A stretch of DNA of 64,000 bases, taken from positions 100,122 through 164,121 of the forward strand of contig NZ_GL890940.1 of NCBI RefSeq assembly GCF_000211815.1. Direction: 5' to 3'. The notes under the pieces were generated by a model. That model was given only the letters and a program-made list of their open reading frames with translations, made no database searches and had not been told where the DNA came from. The translations under genes were made by a program, and so were the position numbers. How positions within the stretch are numbered: the stretch's first letter is position 1; the number at the start of each line of letters is the position of its first letter. Below, piece after piece: positions 44,038 to 53,618 of the stretch. Origin of the DNA: Moorena producens 3L (GTDB lineage Bacteria; Cyanobacteriota; Cyanobacteriia; Cyanobacteriales; Coleofasciculaceae).

Positions 44038-46077
44038 ATGAGTTCAACAGCTTCTCACCCGATCTGGATTTACGATACAACGCTGCGGGATGGTGCCCAG
44101 CGTGAGGGAATCTCATTGTCTCTAGAAGATAAGTTACGCATTGCTCGGCAACTGGATGAGTTAGGTATTCCCTTCATTGAAGGAGGATGGCCAGGGGCAA
44201 ATCCGAAAGATGTGCAATTTTTCTGGAAGCTCAAAGAAGAACCTCTCAAACAAGCAGAAGTAGTAGCCTTTTGCTCAACTCGACGCCCAAACATGATTGC
44301 TGCAGAAGACCGGATGCTGCAAGCTATTTTAGCTGCAGGAACGCGCTGGGTGACTATTTTTGGTAAATCCTGGGATCTTCATGTCACCGAAGGGCTGAAA
44401 ACTAGCCTAGAGGAAAACCTAGCCATGATTCGGGATACCATAGAATACCTCCGTAGTCAAGGGCGTCGGGTGATTTACGATGCAGAACACTGGTTTGATG
44501 GCTATAAAGCCAATCGAGAGTATGCCCTCAAAACCCTGAGAGCTGCTAGAGATGCGGGTGCAGAATGGCTAGTACTGTGTGACACCAACGGTGGCACCCT
44601 ACCCGAGGAAATTGCTCAGATTGTTAGAGATGTAGCTAAAGAGTTGAAAGTTGGAAGGTTGAATGTTGAAAATGAGTTGAACGTTGGAAGGTTGAATGTT
44701 GACAATGAGTTGAAGGTTGGAAGGTTGAATGTTGACAATGAGTTGAAGGTTGGAAGGTTGAATGTTGACAATGAGTTGAAGGTTGGAAGGTTGAATGTTG
44801 AAGGTTCTAACCTACCCTGCGGGAACGCCAAAGGCGAACAACCTGCTAACCTGCAACCTGCAACCGAAACTAACCTACCCTACGGGAACGCCAAAGGCGA
44901 ACAACCTGCTAACCTTCAACCTGCGAACCTTCAACCTGGAACCGAAACTAACCTACCCTACGGGAACGCCAAAGGCGAACAACCTGCTAACCTTCAACCG
45001 GCTAACCTTCAACCGGCTAACCTTCAACCGGCTAACCTTCAACCGCCTAACCTCCAACCCATGTTAGGAATCCATACCCATAATGATTCAGATACAGCGG
45101 TTGCTAATGCCTTAGCTGCGGTATCTGAGGGAGCCTGTATGGTTCAGGGAACGATTAATGGTTATGGTGAACGTTGTGGTAATGCCAATCTCTGTTCTGT
45201 GATTCCTAACTTACAGTTGAAGCTAGGGTTACGCTGTATTGAAGATAACCAGCTGGCCAGACTGACCCAAGCTAGTCGTTTAATTAGCGAGATTGTCAAT
45301 CTTGCTCCCAATGACCATGCTGCCTTTGTGGGTCGTTCAGCCTTTGCTCACAAAGGTGGCATCCATGTGTCAGCGGTGGCAAAGAATCCTCTGACCTATG
45401 AACATATTCAGCCAGAACAGATTGGTAACCAGCGTCGGATCGTAATTTCTGACCAGTCGGGATTGAGCAATGTATTAGCAAAAGCCCGTAGTTTCGGTCA
45501 TGACCTGGATAAAAAAGACCCCGCCTGTCGCGAAATCCTGGAACGGCTCAAAGATCTGGAAAATGAAGGGTATCAATTTGAAGCAGCGGAAGCCAGTTTT
45601 GATTTGTTGATGCGAGATGCTTTGGGATATCGAGAACATCCCTTTGAACTCAAAGGCTGTCAGATACATTGCGATATGCTACAAGGGGTCAGTAAACCCT
45701 ACAGTAATTCTGTGGCAACCATTAAAGTATCTGTTAACAACCAGGATATTTTGGAAGTAGCAGAAGGCAATGGACCAGTGTCAGCCCTTGATGCCGCCTT
45801 GCGCAAAGCCTTGGTGAAGTTTTACCCAGAGATTGCTGATTTCCATCTAACTGACTACAAAGTGCGGATTCTCGATGGTGCTGCTGGCACATCGGCTAAG
45901 ACACGAGTGCTAGTGGAATCGAGCAATGGAGAACAGCGCTGGACAACTGTGGGGGTTTCCAGTAATATTCTCGAAGCGTCCTATGAAGCTGTGGTGGAAG
46001 GCATTGAGTATGGTTTGCTGTTGGAATCTTCAGCAAAAACACCATTGAGCCATTCCCCAGCCCTGAAAGAGCGGTAA
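44038..46077 (+). CDS. cimA: (R)-citramalate synthase with a repeat-derived insertion
   Basis: Condenses pyruvate and acetyl-CoA to citramalate, the first step of the threonine-independent isoleucine route. The catalytic TIM barrel begins IYDTTLRDGAQREG; later metal-binding GIHTHNDSDTAVAN is present, and the C-terminal LeuA-type regulatory domain (from about residue 540) suggests feedback control by isoleucine. The protein is 679 residues, about 140 more than the family norm. Residues 201-341 are a foreign stretch of ELKVGRLNVDN repeats and GNAKGEQPANLQP repeats, lying just before GIHTHND, between a helix and a barrel strand. The frame is unbroken across it, so the enzyme may still work with a large surface loop. 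Confidence 0.88.
   Translation: MSSTASHPIWIYDTTLRDGAQREGISLSLEDKLRIARQLDELGIPFIEGGWPGANPKDVQFFWKLKEEPLKQAEVVAFCSTRRPNMIAAEDRMLQAILAAGTRWVTIFGKSWDLHVTEGLKTSLEENLAMIRDTIEYLRSQGRRVIYDAEHWFDGYKANREYALKTLRAARDAGAEWLVLCDTNGGTLPEEIAQIVRDVAKELKVGRLNVENELNVGRLNVDNELKVGRLNVDNELKVGRLNVDNELKVGRLNVEGSNLPCGNAKGEQPANLQPATETNLPYGNAKGEQPANLQPANLQPGTETNLPYGNAKGEQPANLQPANLQPANLQPANLQPPNLQPMLGIHTHNDSDTAVANALAAVSEGACMVQGTINGYGERCGNANLCSVIPNLQLKLGLRCIEDNQLARLTQASRLISEIVNLAPNDHAAFVGRSAFAHKGGIHVSAVAKNPLTYEHIQPEQIGNQRRIVISDQSGLSNVLAKARSFGHDLDKKDPACREILERLKDLENEGYQFEAAEASFDLLMRDALGYREHPFELKGCQIHCDMLQGVSKPYSNSVATIKVSVNNQDILEVAEGNGPVSALDAALRKALVKFYPEIADFHLTDYKVRILDGAAGTSAKTRVLVESSNGEQRWTTVGVSSNILEASYEAVVEGIEYGLLLESSAKTPLSHSPALKER
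44640..45060 (+). repeat. In-frame repeat insertion inside cimA
   Basis: 421 bases made of about four 33-bp units (with GTTGGAAGGTTGAATGTTGA), three ~60-bp units carrying ACGGGAACGCCAAAGGCGAA, and at least four 15-bp units (GGCTAACCTTCAACC). All unit sizes keep the frame. The same words make up the intergenic array at 30110-30460. Confidence 0.9.
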
Positions 46078-46117
46078 TTAGAGCGCTAATTAGTAATTAG
46101 TATTTGCTATTTGCTCA

Positions 46118-46690
46118 CTAGCGTGCTACCCAAAGTAGACTATCTAGCTTAGCCTTGGTCAGAACCTCAAGGGGAGGCAACTTATCATAAGGTCCTTCCC
46201 AGTTAAGGGGTTGATAGACGTATATGATCGAGGCATTTTCCTCAAACCAACAAATAACTTGCCCAGTGGACCCTTCCTCACCTGGGAAGCAGTCTAGTTT
46301 CTCGTGTCCAGGAGTGTCTGAGTAGGCTATTCCTACTTTCACATCCTTTGGACCAGGGATGCGATCGCTTAGCACTTCAATCCTGCCGATTTTCTGCTGG
46401 GAGGAGTCGGCATCGATTTCCACTACCGGGCTATCTTGCCAGTAGGCTCTGAAAATATCGTAAGTTTCCCCTTCAGCAGAGGTGGTTTCTTTTTTTACGG
46501 TATAAGTGGGCAAAGCACTCTTGATGGTATCAGCATCAAAATTGCTAGTTTTGTTGAGTTTACCCAAACCTTCTGGAGTCAGCCTGAGACTGGACTTAGT
46601 TTCAGGGGGGGAAGGTTCCTTGGCGCAAGCGCCCAGGATACTCGTGAGTAGGACTATGCTGGTTAGGGTAAACAGTGTTTTTCTATACAA
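46118..46690 (-). CDS. Lipoprotein, DUF1131-like
   Basis: A 190-residue protein with a lipoprotein signal: LFTLTSIVLLTSILGAC, lipobox LGAC. The mature part (LNKTSNFDADTIKSALPTYT, AEGETYDIFRAYW, SDRIPGPKDVKVGIAY) resembles DUF1131 envelope lipoproteins; this match is from memory. The start codon is TTG at 46690. Probably periplasmic or outer-membrane-facing; function unknown. It lies convergent to cimA. Confidence 0.65.
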   Translation of the reverse strand: MYRKTLFTLTSIVLLTSILGACAKEPSPPETKSSLRLTPEGLGKLNKTSNFDADTIKSALPTYTVKKETTSAEGETYDIFRAYWQDSPVVEIDADSSQQKIGRIEVLSDRIPGPKDVKVGIAYSDTPGHEKLDCFPGEEGSTGQVICWFEENASIIYVYQPLNWEGPYDKLPPLEVLTKAKLDSLLWVAR

Positions 46691-46782
46691 TCTTGTTACA
46701 GAGTTTATCTTAACTACTAATTAGATTAGCAAGAAGGTTAAACTTAAATAATAATACTTGTTCTACTTAGCCCAAGACACTA

Positions 46783-47268
46783 CTATCGCACTTTGACCCC
46801 AGCAACTCTTTTTGAGCGCACCCGTTGTCCAGGGACAAGGCGATGGGTTCCGCCGACGATGACTTGATCCCCTGGTCGGAGAGTACCACGAACCAGAATG
46901 CGGTTACTCTGTGTCTGCAAAATTTCCACATCCCGCCGTTTGACACTGAAGACGTGAGTTGCACCAGAAAGATCCGATTCAGCCAATTCCCCCAAGACGT
47001 AGCAAGACCACAAACCACGTACTCCTTGCACTAGAGCGGTGGTGGGCAGCCAGTAACCAGCAGTAGGAATAGTTTCAGCTAATTTCCACCTCGCTACCTG
47101 TCCAGGGGACACTTCCCTTACTGCCGAGGGTCCAGGGTGAGGACAACGGTTAAGGTACGGGTGCTAGAGTCCAGTTCCGGCAGAATTGAGGAAACTCTTG
47201 CTGGATAAGTTTTCTGTCCCTCAAAGGGTGACGGTAGTGATAAACATGTAGTGATGGCCTGATCAACC
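46783..47268 (-). pseudogene. Truncated, frameshifted RND/HlyD-type efflux adaptor
   Basis: Downstream part (46783-47112) reads SPGQVARWKLAETIPTAGYW and LVRGTLRPGDQVIVGGTHRLV, the C-terminal barrel domain of a membrane fusion protein. The upstream part (47113-47268) reads GQKTYPARVSSILPELDS and TRTLTVVLTLDP in another frame, so about one base was lost near 47135. The 5' end is cut off at 47268 by a MITE. No pump gene is adjacent. Confidence 0.7.
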
Positions 47269-47597
47269 CAGGGTAAACGCATCTAAATTTGTATCAAAAC
47301 TTACAGTTAAAAAGTAAACAATAGTATAAAAAATATAGAATCACCCTGGTTATTATCAATAAGCCCAATTTCTTCTCAATTATTGGCCGTGTTATCCAAG
47401 GTCGATTTGAGAGTACTCTACATTCTGGTTGCGTACGCAAATCCGACTTTGATTTTTGTTCAAAGTCAACGAATTTTCCGCTGACTTTGAACAAAAAAAC
47501 TGATTTAGGATGGGATTTATGGGAATTTACCCAAAAAATGGAGTTAATGATATTTTTGTCTGTTACCATTTATACCAAATTAGATGCGTTTACCCTG
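47269..47597. mobile_element. CAGGGTAAACGCATCTAA-ended MITE, 329 bp
   Basis: Inverted ends CAGGGTAAACGCATCTAA and TTAGATGCGTTTACCCTG, extending imperfectly to about 25 bp. It carries internal inverted segments (TCAAAGTC.. and ..GACTTTGA) and an incidental 91-codon frame with no recognisable protein features. It truncates the efflux adaptor gene. Related ends occur at 42983-43127. Confidence 0.75.
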
Positions 47598-48321
47598 ATA
47601 TTTTTTTGATTTTAGGAAATAGGCAATAGGTAATAGGGAATCTCAGAATAGGTAACTCATAATAGGGAACATAGAAAAAATCCTGTGTACCTCATGAATA
47701 TGAATAGCGCTATATATCAAGAATTAGATATAGCATTTCTAAGAGGATATCTCCCAAGTTTTTTGATACTGAATTTTGCCCCCCTAGCCCCCCAATTCTG
47801 GGGGGAACAAGAATCAATTTGCTGGTAGAAGTCCCCCAAAATTGGGGGACCAACGGGGGCTTGGATGTAGCAAATGAGACTTTTCAGACAACCTCTAAAT
47901 AGATAATGAAAACCAATCCTGTGTCTTGATGCAAAGCGCGACTGGGGGCAACCCCCTTTGGCATCGCTGCATCCCTTGATCAGAAAACCAAAAATTCCTC
48001 GGATATCTTGACACTCTTCCGTGATCCGAAGTTCCCTGATAAGAAGTCTTGATGCAAAGTGCGACTGGGGGAAACCCCGGTATTAAGGCGCTGCATTGCT
48101 TTTTATATCAATCCTAGGTTTACATATAAACTAAAAATGCTAGAGCAGTATTGAAATAGTTTTTTTACTGTTGATTAAAAAAAACCTGGACTAAATCTTA
48201 CTGAAACAGTATAGCCTGATTACCGCTGGGTTTGTTGATAAAGTCTCTGTTTCTAGACTCTACAAGAGCGCAAAGCATAAAAAAGGATTATAATTCAATT
48301 ACTAATCACCAAGATTTGCTG
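47598..48321. repeat. Gap with family B MITE and TCTTGATGCA units
   Basis: AATAGG-type short units lie at ~47618-47660. A family B MITE is at 47742-47896 (ends AGAGGATATCT and AGACAACCTCT). Two GTCTTGATGCAAAG units with GGGG-AACCCC stems lie at about 47920-47975 and 48045-48100. Thereafter the sequence is AT-rich upstream of the small gene at 48322. No other gene. Confidence 0.65.
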
Positions 48322-48600
48322 ATGGCTGACATCACACTAGGAGATTTAATCACATTGATTTTCCGAGAGATCACTGACACATTGGAAGAAACAAGTGATC
48401 GGGGTGCTGAACCATTGAAGTTACAGGTCAGTGATGTGGATGTTGAAATTCCTGCCCATCTACGCCTGCAAACTGACCCCCAGTCTTTACCAGAAAAGTC
48501 AACTAGAGTGATAGTTACAATGCCATCAGCTCGTGAAACACGGCCAGTTGGTAGATTAGGTCGTATCCGAATCACTATCACTACTGAAGAGAAAAGGTAA
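48322..48600 (+). CDS. Small protein, possibly Trypco2-like
   Basis: A 92-residue soluble protein starting at ATG 48322 (a longer frame from 48232 adds 30 residues without a good start). It has an N-terminal helix (LGDLITLIFREITDTLEE), a middle strand (LKLQVSDVDVEIPAHL) and a C-terminal strand (LGRIRITITTEEK). This helix-then-beta plan resembles the small 'trypsin-co-occurring' domains of bacterial conflict systems and the N-terminus of the protein at 48896; the resemblance is weak and judged by eye. It is followed by repeats and then that protein on the same strand. Confidence 0.55.
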   Translation: MADITLGDLITLIFREITDTLEETSDRGAEPLKLQVSDVDVEIPAHLRLQTDPQSLPEKSTRVIVTMPSARETRPVGRLGRIRITITTEEKR

Positions 48601-48895
48601 AGGGTAAACTATTGCATGTACATAAGCATTCAGCCTAATGCTAATGCGCTACTTGAGGTGCTACTTGAGGTGCTAATGCGCTACTTGAGGTGCTACTTGA
48701 GGTGCTAGCAGGCGCTTTAACTGCACGGGGTCGGATCAGTAAAACGAGCAGGGATTTTCAACCAGCCGTACCAGCACCCCCCAGCTTGTTTACTACCTCC
48801 CGTTGATTAGCTGACGGCTGACGGCTGATAGCTGGAGGTACCTCGCCCTTGGGGTTAATGGGAGTAGGGAAGTCAGAAGAGGGAACTTCGGATCG
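48601..48895. repeat. GCTACTTGAGGT repeats
   Basis: An AAGCATTCAGCC end is followed by five or so 12-bp GCTACTTGAGGT units with GCTAATGC spacers (about 48640-48705), then unique sequence and GCTGACGG heptamers (48806-48835). No gene. Confidence 0.7.
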
Positions 48896-50927
48896 ATGAG
48901 TAATGATGAGTCAGTAACAGAGGATAACCAAGAATGGCAGCTGGCAGAATTGGTGGATGCGATCGCATCGGAAATTGACTATGCGGAAGATACTCTCTCC
49001 CTCAAATCCTATGCTCGTGGTAAGTCTTTGGCTATCAAACAGCTAAACCTGGATTTGGAAGTAACAGTGCGCCGTGGTCAAGATCGAGAAATTTGGTTTC
49101 GGACGGTTGTTGATCCCAAGGAAAATGGTGGTACTGTTCTCAAATTGGATTTTACCCAAGTACTACAGAGTCAGTTGCATGGGGTACGTAAGCCCCTAGA
49201 TCGACCAGTAGATAACCGTCCTCTGGCTACGTTACCAGATATTACTGATGCTGAGATCAAACAACTAAATGCGATCGCAATTTACTCCGTTGATGACCTA
49301 GATCGCTACACCCAAACCCCAGCAATGATCGCCGAAGTTAGCCGCAAAACTGATCTTCGAGAAGCACGGATTCGGATGTGGCGACAACTGCCATTTTTGA
49401 CTGAAGTGAAACCAGCCAAATCACCGCCAGGGAGTAGTGTGGTGATTGAAGGGGGTAATTTCGGTTCTGTGCCTTCACCCGATGCTCTAGTTTTGTTTCA
49501 GGGTCAGCCAGCCCAAATCATCAGTTGGAGTGAGTCCCGCCTGAGTGTGATTATGCCCCAAGTCACGGGTGTTGGTGTGCTATTTGCTGTGATTAATGGT
49601 CAAACGACCAATACTCTTCCTTGGGAAGCCACTACCATTGATTTATTGGTGCGTGACATTATCCTAAATCCGCCATTACCAGTAGCAGGGGATTTAATTA
49701 CATTAGAAGCAGATCTAATTAATCAAGGAAGTAGCCCTTCCGGTTCTTTCCAAGTTGAGTGGACTATTAATAATCTATCTGACCTTAGTCCCCATGGCAC
49801 CTTACAACCAAATCAGCGATCGCAAGACAGCAGCATTCGTCATCAACTTAGGTTTAAGGCTGGCTTCCATATGATCCGCTTCACGGCTGATCCACAACAA
49901 CAACTCGCCGATATCAACCCAAGCAACAGCACCTTTACCAAAAAGATTTGGGTCAAATCGCGCCAAGAGCTTACCATTGCTGATTTTCGTCCGATTAAGA
50001 CCCTTGACCCTTTGCTCAACCCAAACCTAGGACCAGCAGATGTATTGAGTCTGGTGTTCCGGGGTTTATGTCGTTTTAATTCCTTACGTGGGTTGCTGGT
50101 TCCCGATCTTGCTGTCAAGTGGAAGCTAGAAACTGTAGACAAAATCACTAAAATTCTTTATTTCCAGCTTCATGACAACCTACGTTTCCACGATGGCACC
50201 CCTCTAACGGTTGCTGATGTTGAGTTCACTTATCAGGTACTACGGAAAATTGACTCACCCTGGCGCAAACTGGTTTTGACAAGCATCAGGGATATCAAAA
50301 GTGGTAGATCAAAAAACCATTGCGTTTACATTACAGTCTGCCTCTCAAAGGTTACCCTCTCAATCCCATCCCCTCAGGGAAATTGATTCCATTGAGCCTA
50401 GGGATTCCCATCCCTTAGCAATCGACCCAGGCCCGGTAGCTAAACCTCCTATTCATCCCCAACTTTTAACTTTGGGAATTGTACCGCGCCATTGTTATGG
50501 TACAAAACACTTTGGGATAAAGCCGATTGGGACTGGACCATTCCAAGTTGAGACCTTCGGTTCTAGTGGCATCCAGTTGAGTGCTTTTCCAGACTATTGG
50601 CAAGGCACACCACGATTTGATCAAATTGTCATTCCCGTCATCTGTGATCACAAACAGCTGCTCGATATGGTGCTAGGCCATAAAGTCACTGCAGCGGTGC
50701 TCCCTTACTCAAAAGACCTGGCACAGACCTTGAGGGAAAACAAAGAATGGACTGTCGTGCCTCTTACCCAATCTCAGCCACAGTTACTACAAGTACAATC
50801 GACTAGGATTCAGGAACGGATGCCCAACCCTTTCAATACAAACTGGAATGCTCATCTGTGGTACAGCACTTCTCCATCGGGTGAGGTACAAAGTTCTGGG
50901 TTGGAGGGAGTAGGGAGTAGGGAGTAG
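48896..50927 (+). pseudogene. Frameshifted multidomain protein: HhH-IPT/TIG-CARDB-SBP5
   Basis: The first frame (48896-50386) encodes, in order, a Trypco2-like N-terminus (AELVDAIASEIDYAED, then LNLDLEVTVRR, about 1-105), a helix-hairpin-helix-like segment (ITDAEIKQLNAIAIYSVDDL, 112-160), an IPT/TIG domain (165-245), a CARDB domain (250-352) and the start of an SBP_bac_5 domain (355 on). An extra A in the run at 50296-50299 shifts the frame; SBP_bac_5 continues as VVDQKTIAFTLQSAS to 50927 with PIGTGPFQVE. There is no signal peptide, odd for a solute-binding domain. The end runs into a GTAGGGA array. Possibly a real frameshift or a sequencing error. Confidence 0.65.
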
Positions 50928-51212
50928 GGAGTAGGGAGTAGGGAGTAGGGAGTAGGGAGTAGCAATGCAGTATGCTCTTGGGAACCCAGATAACTATGAG
51001 TAACGCTATATAAAGTTACAGATTATTATTGCTCCCGCTTGGATTTAGATAACGTACAAAATAAAATTTAACACAAGTCAAGTCTACCGGATTTCACTTG
51101 AAAATTTGCTAATCTGTTGAGGTGCAAATCACCTAAAAAACGATCCGAGTGTCTAAGAGCTGTATTATTTTGTAATGTTGCTTGACCTTGAGCTTATTTT
51201 GATGGGAATACC
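50910..51212. repeat. GTAGGGA heptamers then AT-rich leader
   Basis: About seven GGAGTAG units (50910-50961) end the previous frame. From 50962 to 51212 the sequence is unique and AT-rich with no gene; it contains the upstream region of the pentapeptide-repeat gene. Confidence 0.65.
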
Positions 51213-52496
51213 ATGACTAACTTGCCTGAGCCTGTGCCACCCAATCAGCCTGAACATAGTAACAACGGTACCGCCAAGAACTCAGCCAATGGTAATTCAC
51301 CACCATCTCCTCCCCAAACTCAAGAGGAGCAACATTTATCTACCCTGCCGTTGTCAAACCTACCCAATAAACCAACTATTGGATCAGTTAGTCCTGCCAA
51401 TCGCTCCCTAAGCCTAATTATTCTCAGTGCGATCGCTATCATGATTTTTGGGGTAGTGATTGATAACCTCTGGATTGGGATATCCGGAGCTATTGTGGCG
51501 TTGCTGGTTTCACTGCCAGTGATTTTACCGGTTCTCAAACAATGGCTTACTGATTTGTTGCCACCACCACAAAGAATCAAAGTTATTGCCTCGATCGGAG
51601 TGGTAGCAGCAATAAGTGGCTTACTGAAATTTCTTGGTGTTTACCAAAACATCAGCAATTGGTTAGTTCAAATTAAATGGGATGAATTTGGGTCATGGGC
51701 TGAGTGGGTTGGTGCTTTGGGACAGATTTTGATTGCCGTCCTAGCAGTATTCATTGCTTGGCGACAATATGTCATTTCCAAAGACTTGACCATCCAGCAA
51801 AATATGATTACTCAGCAGCAAACCATTGATGCTTACTTTCAGGGAGTTTCAGATCTAGCCTTAGATGATCAGGGATTGCTAGAAGATTGGCCCCAAGAGA
51901 GGGCATTTTGCGAAGGAAGAACTGCTGCGATTCTCAGTAGTGTGGATGCCCATGGGAAAGCCAAAGTGCTCAGATTTTTGTCCCAAGCCCGTTTACTAAC
52001 TCCCCTCAGACGGGATAATCATTTAGGACGCCCCATGTTGGATGGGTATGGAGGATACCAAGAAGACCGAGTTTATGGTATAAGAGTTATTGACCTGAAT
52101 GTAATGTTAGCTGGATCAGACCTGAGTGGTACAGATTTGCGTTGGACAGAACTCGGTGAAGCTAATATGGTCAGAGCGAATCTGAGTTTCTGTGACTTAG
52201 TGCAAGCGAATCTATCCCGCACTGTTTTATATGAAGCCAACCTCACTGGTGCTGACCTCAAGGGAGTCCGCCTATTTTATGGTTCAGTAGAAACTGCCAG
52301 TCCCCGCAGTCGTACCCATCCCCCTGACTATCGCACTGGAGTTTACACCGGTGCAGTAGTCGAAAATGTTAACTTCACCGGTGTCCAGCGGATGGATGAA
52401 AAGCAGCACTACTATTGCTGTGCTTGGTGCGGTGAAAAGTCAAGAAAAACAATCCCCGGTGGTTGTCAGGGAATTCCTAATAAATTAGGGCGTTAG
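51213..52496 (+). CDS. Pentapeptide-repeat membrane protein
   Basis: A 427-residue protein. The Pro/Asn/Ser-rich N-terminal tail (1-65) is followed by about three to four membrane segments: LSLIILSAIAIMIFGVVI, ISGAIVALLVSLPVILPV, KVIASIGVVAAISGLL and ILIAVLAVFIAW. A coiled or helical linker (QQNMITQQQTIDAYFQGVSDL) leads to a short pentapeptide-repeat helix (about 298-350: GSDLSGTDLRW, EANMVRANLSF, EANLTGADL). The C-terminus has a CCAWCGEK Cys cluster. The family includes many cyanobacterial proteins of unknown role. It is preceded by the frameshifted multidomain gene, so an old functional link is possible. Confidence 0.82.
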   Translation: MTNLPEPVPPNQPEHSNNGTAKNSANGNSPPSPPQTQEEQHLSTLPLSNLPNKPTIGSVSPANRSLSLIILSAIAIMIFGVVIDNLWIGISGAIVALLVSLPVILPVLKQWLTDLLPPPQRIKVIASIGVVAAISGLLKFLGVYQNISNWLVQIKWDEFGSWAEWVGALGQILIAVLAVFIAWRQYVISKDLTIQQNMITQQQTIDAYFQGVSDLALDDQGLLEDWPQERAFCEGRTAAILSSVDAHGKAKVLRFLSQARLLTPLRRDNHLGRPMLDGYGGYQEDRVYGIRVIDLNVMLAGSDLSGTDLRWTELGEANMVRANLSFCDLVQANLSRTVLYEANLTGADLKGVRLFYGSVETASPRSRTHPPDYRTGVYTGAVVENVNFTGVQRMDEKQHYYCCAWCGEKSRKTIPGGCQGIPNKLGR

Positions 52497-52590
52497 AAGG
52501 TCGTCTGTCAGAATGCAGAATGTAGAATGCGCGAATGTAGAATTCTACATTCTGCATTCTACATTCTTAATTCAAAAATGTTGAAGAACG

Positions 52591-53541
52591 ATGAACCCAA
52601 CCTATTCCCTGGTTATTCCTGTATATAACGAGGAAAACAGTATTTTAGAACTGTACCGACGCATCAGTACAGTAATGGATCAGTTGGGGGAGGCGGAGTT
52701 AATTCTAGTGAATGATGGCAGTTGCGATCGCTCTCTAGAGCTGATGCGAGACCTTCATCAAAAAGACCCAAGGGTATGTTACCTAAGTCTTTCCCGTAAC
52801 TTTGGTCATCAAATTGCTGTCACTGCCGGTCTAAATTTTGTGCGGGGTCAAGGGATTATTGTCCTAGATGCTGATTTACAAGACCCACCAGAGATCATCC
52901 CAGTGCTAGTCGAAAAATGGCAGCAGGGTTATCAAATTGTTTATGCTCAGCGCACCCAGAGACGTCGTGAAAGTTGGTTAAAGCGCTTTCCGGCTTACCT
53001 ATTTTATCGCTTACTGCGCCGTCTGGCCAATGTCGAGATTCCCATAGATACGGGGGACTTTTGTTTAATGGATCGACGGGTGGTTGATGTACTCAATGCC
53101 ATGCCAGAACGGAACCGTTACGTGCGGGGATTGCGTTCTTGGGTAGGGTTGCGGCAAACCTCTGTTTCCTATGTACGTGACCCCCGCTTTGCTGGTGATA
53201 TCAAGTACACCATTCGTAAATCCTTAGCCCTAGCAGTAGATGCACTGGTTTCTTTTTCTAAAGTGCCATTGCGAATCGCTACTTATTTGGGATTATTAGC
53301 AACAGCGATAGCGCTATTGATGGCAGGGTTAGTGCTTTACTGGCGGATTTTTGAACCTAATTCTCCTGTGACTGGGTTTGCCACTATTATGATTGCAATT
53401 TTCTTTTTGGGAGCAGTGCAGTTAGTATCTATTGGTATTTTGGGGGAATATGTAGGACGGATTTATGAAGAAGTTAAAGGCAGACCATTGTATGTTTTAT
53501 CAGAAGTGAGGGGGTTTGTGGAAGAAGGAAGATCAAAGTAA
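52591..53541 (+). CDS. GT2 glycosyltransferase (GtrB/DPM1-like)
   Basis: A 316-residue GT-A glycosyltransferase: LVIPVYNEENSILELYRR start, LVNDGSCDRS near 40, the metal-binding DADLQDPPE near 92-100, and the acceptor-side region with RNRYVRGLRSWVG near 165. Two C-terminal membrane segments (LGLLATAIALLMAGLVLYW and ATIMIAIFFLGAVQLVSIGI) anchor it. Members make polyprenyl-phosphate-linked glucose or similar for later transfer. A strong inverted pair (GAATGTAGAATTCTACATTC region, ~52505-52565) lies upstream and may end the previous transcript. Confidence 0.88.
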   Translation: MNPTYSLVIPVYNEENSILELYRRISTVMDQLGEAELILVNDGSCDRSLELMRDLHQKDPRVCYLSLSRNFGHQIAVTAGLNFVRGQGIIVLDADLQDPPEIIPVLVEKWQQGYQIVYAQRTQRRRESWLKRFPAYLFYRLLRRLANVEIPIDTGDFCLMDRRVVDVLNAMPERNRYVRGLRSWVGLRQTSVSYVRDPRFAGDIKYTIRKSLALAVDALVSFSKVPLRIATYLGLLATAIALLMAGLVLYWRIFEPNSPVTGFATIMIAIFFLGAVQLVSIGILGEYVGRIYEEVKGRPLYVLSEVRGFVEEGRSK

Positions 53542-53618
53542 GGAATCAGCTGACAGCAATCAGCTATCAGCTAATGCGCTACGCGCACGCGATCGCGTTC
53601 AGCATATGTTTTTTTTTT

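Noticed and set aside
44616..44831. Antisense frame (repeated TFNLPTFNS) in cimA
   Set aside because: Shadow of the cimA repeat insertion on the opposite strand.
47294..47569. Minus-strand frame of 91 codons inside the 329-bp MITE
   Set aside because: The frame lies between inverted ends in AT-rich sequence, shows no transposase motif and reads like chance.
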